Shown: piece after piece, positions 59,855 to 64,000 of the stretch
Layout of the letters: every line of letters begins with the position of its first letter
How positions within the stretch are numbered: the first letter of the stretch is position 1
Source: Rhizopus arrhizus
Lineage: Eukaryota; Mucoromycota; Mucoromycetes; Mucorales; Rhizopodaceae
Reading direction: 5' to 3'
Length of the DNA stretch: 64,000 nt
NCBI GenBank assembly: GCA_024220505.1
Contig: JAKZZE010000011.1
Location: 744,001 to 808,000, forward strand
Program-made: the position numbers and the translations under genes
Notes under the pieces: model-generated
Seen by the model: the letters and a program-made list of their open reading frames with translations, nothing else
What the model was told of the DNA's origin: nothing
The model's database searches: none

Positions 59855-60559
59855 ATAAAATAATGACACACTCAAATCTTCATAATCATAGACTTTGCCA
59901 AGACGGGTAGATATGCAGTTATGCATCAACATTTAATGGTAGACTCTTATCCAGACTTTATGCAAAAGAAAGATAAACATTCTTACTCGTCAAAAAAAAT
60001 CCTGGGGCAAATCTTTCGATTGATAGATGCACAAAGCTACAAGAACTACGTCTCTTGTCTTATACAAGAGGGCTCAGCGTATGATAGTCAATTCTATATT
60101 AAGGGTATGGTCTCCTATATAAATAAAGCTCGTGAATTACGAGGCCGTTATGATGTGAAATTAGCAGCTTTGATAAATCACTACGGTGTAAAGACCGAGG
60201 CTGAGCTCTTGACTGGCTACGTCGTCAAATGGGAAAAGAAGGGAAAAGGCAAAACGGTCTATAAACAACACGACAATATGCTTAAATCGGTAAGACAACT
60301 TAAAAACGAATGGATAGATGAGTTTGAAAGAGAGTTTATTGGTAAGCGCAAGCAGATTGATCTCAGTAAAGGAAATGAGATCTACGCCAAAGCAGCAGCC
60401 TGGTATTATGTCACTTATCACCCAGATGAACGTAAGGAATATGGGTTAGAATACTTTAGTTTTCCATGGACCATATATAAATATCTATGTCGTATTAAAC
60501 AAGATAGTGACGGTCAGTTGAATGCACTGGAGAAGCGTATTGCCAATTTAAAAATCTAA
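57031..60559 (+). CDS. RNA-dependent RNA polymerase (QDE-1/RDR family)
   Basis: Exons 57031-58092, 58136-59490, 59568-59806 and 59892-60559 give 1107 residues. The double-psi beta-barrel catalytic motif is CSGGDLDGDEY (about 798). Other family blocks: RCFLVNKVIITPTSV, LEVGNRVLRHF, NGYIFSDGVGKMS, VRLGGSKGVLAVD, LRPSQIKF and GDLCVLQAVDIPEL. It makes double-stranded RNA from single-stranded templates in RNA silencing; Mucorales use such enzymes in canonical and RdRP-dependent degradative pathways. The 58093-58135 intron (43 nt, ends CCTTTCAG) is inferred: without it the frame shifts and stops at 58239. Intron 59807-59891 holds A39 G7. The N-terminal 300 residues are fungus-specific. Confidence 0.93.
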
Positions 60560-61281
60560 AAAAAAGGCAAAAAATGCCTCTTCTTATGAAAACCAGTGAA
60601 GAAATACATCATTAAAGTTCATTAAAATACTATAAAGAATTCAAAAGACTTGTCATTTATTATCATTGGACATCTGTCAACAATAAACAATATAGTATTT
60701 TCTCTTTTTCAAATGACCTATGGAACATAAATGGAAACACTGATAAATAAAAAAAAAGGATATAATTAAAAGTGTTGTGAGAAAATTGAGTGTCTAAATT
60801 TACATTAAACAATTCATATCCGCTAAGGTAAGAAATCACTGCCAACTTGTTTATTCTTTCATTTGTAGATTTAGCCTTCCCAAACAAGCTGAAATAGCCT
60901 GCTCTCTATATAAAAGAATTGAGCGTCTAGATGATATTTAGATAAATAAGATGGCAAGGATATATTTTAGAATAAATTAGCTATAAAATATATAAGAGTA
61001 ATATACTACATCAAATAGCAAGTATATTTTAAAGTAAACAATAGAGTATTCAATATTAAAGTTACATCTATCCAAATAATGTAGACACAGAAAGAGGGAG
61101 AAGAAAATAAAAGCTCAAAAGCACATTGTATGATGTTGCCTATCTTTTGGCAGCTGAATTTTAATAAGGAAAATAAAATAATCATGTGAAAAAAATAAAT
61201 TCCCCGTTCTTTATTTATAAACCTCTTTTCCTCTTTTTTACTTTCTTTCTTTTCTTCACTCATATTATTATACCCCACATT
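60560..61281. other. Intergenic, AT-rich
   Basis: No gene supported. The last 90 bases (about 61200-61281) are CT/T-rich, the leader of the next gene. Confidence 0.5.
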
Positions 61282-61587
61282 ATGTCATCAAGCAAAGGAT
61301 TCTTTTTTCAAAGAGAAATACAAGATAAAATATTATCTGAATTACCAAAATACATCCCAAGTTCATCTTCTTCATCAACAAGTTTCAGAACACATTATGA
61401 ATTAAAAAGTGATGATCCTGAATTATTCATGGGTGATGATTGTGATACAGAATATGAACAAATGTTGATGAATTCAGATTTTATGGATTGGTTGAATAAG
61501 AATCACCCAAACTTATTGTTTCAATCAAACAAGAGTAATGAAAGACTAAAGATGGTCTTGGCTCATTTTAAACAAAGTCAATTGTAA
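61282..61587 (+). CDS. Small acidic protein of unknown function
   Basis: Single exon, 101 residues. It begins MSSSKGFFFQREIQDKIL, has a Ser run (about 27-32), then SDDPELFMGDDCDTEYEQML, DFMDWLNKNHPNLLF, and ends LAHFKQSQL. The start is chosen after a long CT/T-rich leader; an ATG 32 codons upstream would add a hydrophobic stretch typical of random T-rich sequence. The alternating aromatic and acidic residues in the middle look like a short linear binding segment. The terminal SQL is a weak match to a PTS1 signal. I do not recognise the family; comparison with other Mucorales would show whether it is conserved. Confidence 0.6.
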   Translation: MSSSKGFFFQREIQDKILSELPKYIPSSSSSSTSFRTHYELKSDDPELFMGDDCDTEYEQMLMNSDFMDWLNKNHPNLLFQSNKSNERLKMVLAHFKQSQL

Positions 61588-62577
61588 ATAGCATTTAAAT
61601 AAATGTGTCATAGTGCATTAGTTTATATGTATTGTACATAAATCCACTTGTATTTTTTTTAAATAAAGGAAGGGGTGTATATGTGAGGGGTTTCTTACTT
61701 TGAATTTTGCATGTTTCTGATTGGTCATTCATCCATTGATTCATTGTCGGCTTACGAGTAGATCACAGAGTGACTCCTGGCAACAGCTTATAAGGTAGAC
61801 ATGACAACCTGTTGCTTATCATTCAATGTGATTATATAACAAAAGAAAGAAAAAACCATACTAGATATGAATGATTTAATCTCTTCCTTCTTTATTTCTG
61901 TTAGGACATATTCAGGTTAAGGATGCAAACATAAAAATCTATCTTTATATTTCATGTAAGCTTATTACCCTTTAAGGCGATTCACATGTTACTTTAGCGA
62001 GCGTAATACAAACTTTCCCCACATGCAAAAAGTCTTACTATTTTATCATACTTTTTTTCTTCTAGCATATCAAGTGAATTAAAGACGTCTACTTGATAAA
62101 TACATCTTTTGCTTTTCAATACACCATTCTAGTTTATACCCAGTGATGTAATTCACATCCAATAGCGGAGATGATTTGTTTTCAAAACTTACGTATCACA
62201 AATCTGGATTCAAGATCGTCTCCCTTCTATTATATCAAATCACTCTGCCAACCAAGAAAGACCAAGCAAATAAGAAAAGAAATGGTTTATATATAAAATT
62301 AGTCTATCTATCAAAAGGGCCGATTTATGAAAAGTCGAGAAAGGAAAATACAAGGTGTAGAGGAAGGAAGAATAGAATGACTTGCATTAACGCGGTGTTT
62401 GTTCTTTTTTCTTACTCAGAGATTAAAAACGCATGAATCAAACCTCGAACAATAAAACTATCGCCTTGATTGATTTATTACACTACTATGAACATGGCCA
62501 CCTTGTTTTCTGATACTTGTTGATACACCCTAATTGATGATGGTAAGAAAATCTATGTTTTCCTTTTTATATATAAA
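61588..62577. other. Intergenic, no supported gene
   Basis: AT-rich. Plus ORF 62176-62436 has no recognisable features and no leader typical of the genes here. The interval separates two genes whose 3' ends face each other. Confidence 0.45.
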
Positions 62578-63902
62578 TCATACCTTCATATTTAAAAAAT
62601 CTTCTTCTAAACCTTCTTGTTCTAATGAACTTGGTGCAGCATGTATATTATAAAGTGTTTGTATTCGATCTAAGGAGATCATTATTAAAGATGATATAAA
62701 ACTAGCTTTAGCTTTCTTACTTTGTCTTCTTCGTTCCTGTCGTGAAGGAGAAGCACTAAGATGTCTATCAAATGGATGTGTTCTTTTACGTAAATTTCTT
62801 TTGCTGTTAGCTAATCTTGTATGAACATCATTAAACATGTCATCAATATCTACATCTTCTTTATCTTCTTTTATAAGCTTTCTTCGTTCTTCAATTGCTT
62901 GTAAGACTACATCATGAAGATTATGCTTCTCAGACTATGAAAAGGCATTAATATCATAACAAAGTACATTATATATAATGAATAAACCTTGTATTCATCT
63001 TCTGCTATACTCATTTCTATATCAAATTGATGCTTTGCTAACGACAATTCATAATCTTTGAAATGTTCTGCATATTCAATTGTCTGTTCTCTTTTTAATT
63101 CAATATCCGCCATTGTCTCTTTAAATGCCGAATGTGTTCCTAATATTTTTTTTTGGTGTTAAAGATTTCCCCCCAAAAAAAAACTTTTTTTATAAACAAA
63201 AAACCTTGTTGTATTGTTTTTATTTCGTCTTGAAGGGATTGTAATTTTTCTCTATAAACACTAGAAAAAGGATGAGGATACTTTGTATAAATAACAAAAA
63301 AAAAGTTTTTTTTTTTTACTCGTCACATTGTTCCCAGAATTCATTATCCATCCAAAGTATCAAATCATTAAATTCTCGTATCCGACGCAAGATTTTATGC
63401 TCACTTAATTCATTTGATTCTGTATTTTGAGTTTAGAAAAAGAATTATTTAAAACAGAAGAAAACTAACCTCGCCAGTGTGGTTCAAAATCGTGAATGCG
63501 TTCATCATCTTTTATTTCATACGTCGATGGCTTTTGTTTTGGTTGTGGTTGTGGTGAAGGCTGTACTGGAGGCGGAGGCGGTTGTGAATGTTGCAGTTGT
63601 GGAAGGGGTTGTGAAAAAGTTGGAGTAGAAACAGGTGGAGGAGCAGGTTGAGTATGAGGAGGAGGGGGAGGTGGTGGTTGAATAAAAGGTCTATAATTAG
63701 AACCACCGTGCCATGTAGAGTGTTGTAGAATAGGAGGAGGTAAAGGTTGAAGTGGTCTATAGAATTGATCTTCATAATATCCATTTTGTTGCTGCGGTGT
63801 ATACACAAAAGGTGGTCTCGCGTAATAAGGATATTGATTATTAGAAGAAGGTTGTGAATCTGCACCTGCTTGTGCAACAATAAATCCAAACTGAGGCAAC
63901 AT
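62578..63902 (-). CDS. SDS3: Sds3/BRMS1-like subunit of a histone deacetylase complex
   Basis: Exons on the minus strand: 63470-63902, 63320-63419, 63205-63260, 62988-63139 and 62578-62934, giving 365 residues. The N-terminal 140 residues are disordered, rich in Pro, Gln and Tyr (long polyproline blocks). The Sds3-like domain spans about 165-280: YREKLQSLQDEIKTIQQGTH, then IELKREQTIEYAEHFKDYEL, DIEMSIAEDEYKSEKHNL and LQAIEERRKLIKEDKED. This coiled-coil pattern is that of Sds3/BRMS1 proteins, which hold the Sin3-Rpd3 (class I HDAC) complex together. A basic segment (RRQSKKAK) follows. The start is placed after a sense-strand T-tract; an upstream extra exon at the window edge cannot be ruled out. 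Confidence 0.8.
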
Positions 63903-64000
63903 TGGTTTATAAAATAAAAAGGAAAAAAAAAAAGATTTTATTTTTTTTTGCATCCTTGAAATATTTTTTTTTTCAGTGGTTAGGTACCTACCATTTTATC

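Overview
The window looks like nuclear DNA of an early-diverging fungus, most likely Mucoromycota (Mucorales). The sequence is AT-rich and genes have many short GT-AG introns. Sense-strand T or CT tracts precede many start codons. The gene set fits this group: a QDE-1-type RNA-dependent RNA polymerase, a DGAT1-type acyltransferase, a CYRI-like Rac-binding protein, a Ras protein with the filamentous-fungal HFVETYDPT switch region, and a U12-type AT-AC intron. The genus cannot be named from sequence alone. About 29 protein-coding genes are supported; nearly all exon maps were built by hand from splice signals plus family conservation.

Layout. 1-4.1 kb: 5' end of a Whi2-like BTB protein (-), ribosomal protein eS6 (-), inorganic pyrophosphatase (+). 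5.1-10.6 kb: an apparently intact 5.2-kb LINE (-) with ORF1, EN-RT ORF2, poly(A) and a 13-bp target-site duplication, inserted beside a small membrane-protein-like reading frame. 10.6-17.5 kb: gene-poor, with an SH3 protein (+) and a homeobox gene (-). 17.5-28.9 kb: dense block with Ssb-type Hsp70 (-), organelle-targeted NDP kinase (+), HSBP1-like protein (-), otubain (+), ZNF277-like zinc-finger protein (-), oxysterol-binding protein (+) and a membrane-anchored GH9 glucanase (+). 29-33.7 kb: gene-poor, with decayed coding sequence and the proteasome subunit Sem1/Dss1 (+). 33.7-51.7 kb: aldo-keto reductase, CYRI, Ras, mitochondrial FAD/folate carrier (-), bHLH factor (-), COX subunit IV/5, prefoldin 5, a Diaphanous-type formin, DGAT1 and acyl-CoA oxidase. 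51.9-64 kb: Zn2Cys6 regulator (-), three-RRM protein (+), RdRP (+), a small unknown protein (+) and an Sds3-like subunit (-).

Functional themes. DGAT1 (triacylglycerol synthesis) and peroxisomal acyl-CoA oxidase (beta-oxidation) lie 61 bp apart on one strand, with a Zn2Cys6 factor converging on them. Ras, CYRI and a Diaphanous-related formin, three families tied to small-GTPase and actin signalling, lie within 12 kb. Several neighbours converge with very short gaps (10 bp between otubain and ZNF277-like), so transcripts may overlap in a genome that also carries RdRP.

The most unusual items are gene-structural: a predicted 2-nt micro-exon in Ras, a textbook AT-AC U12 intron in prefoldin 5, two 32-nt introns in CYRI, a 6-nt first coding exon in eS6, a GC-AG intron in formin, and the ATGA start/stop overlap of the two LINE ORFs.
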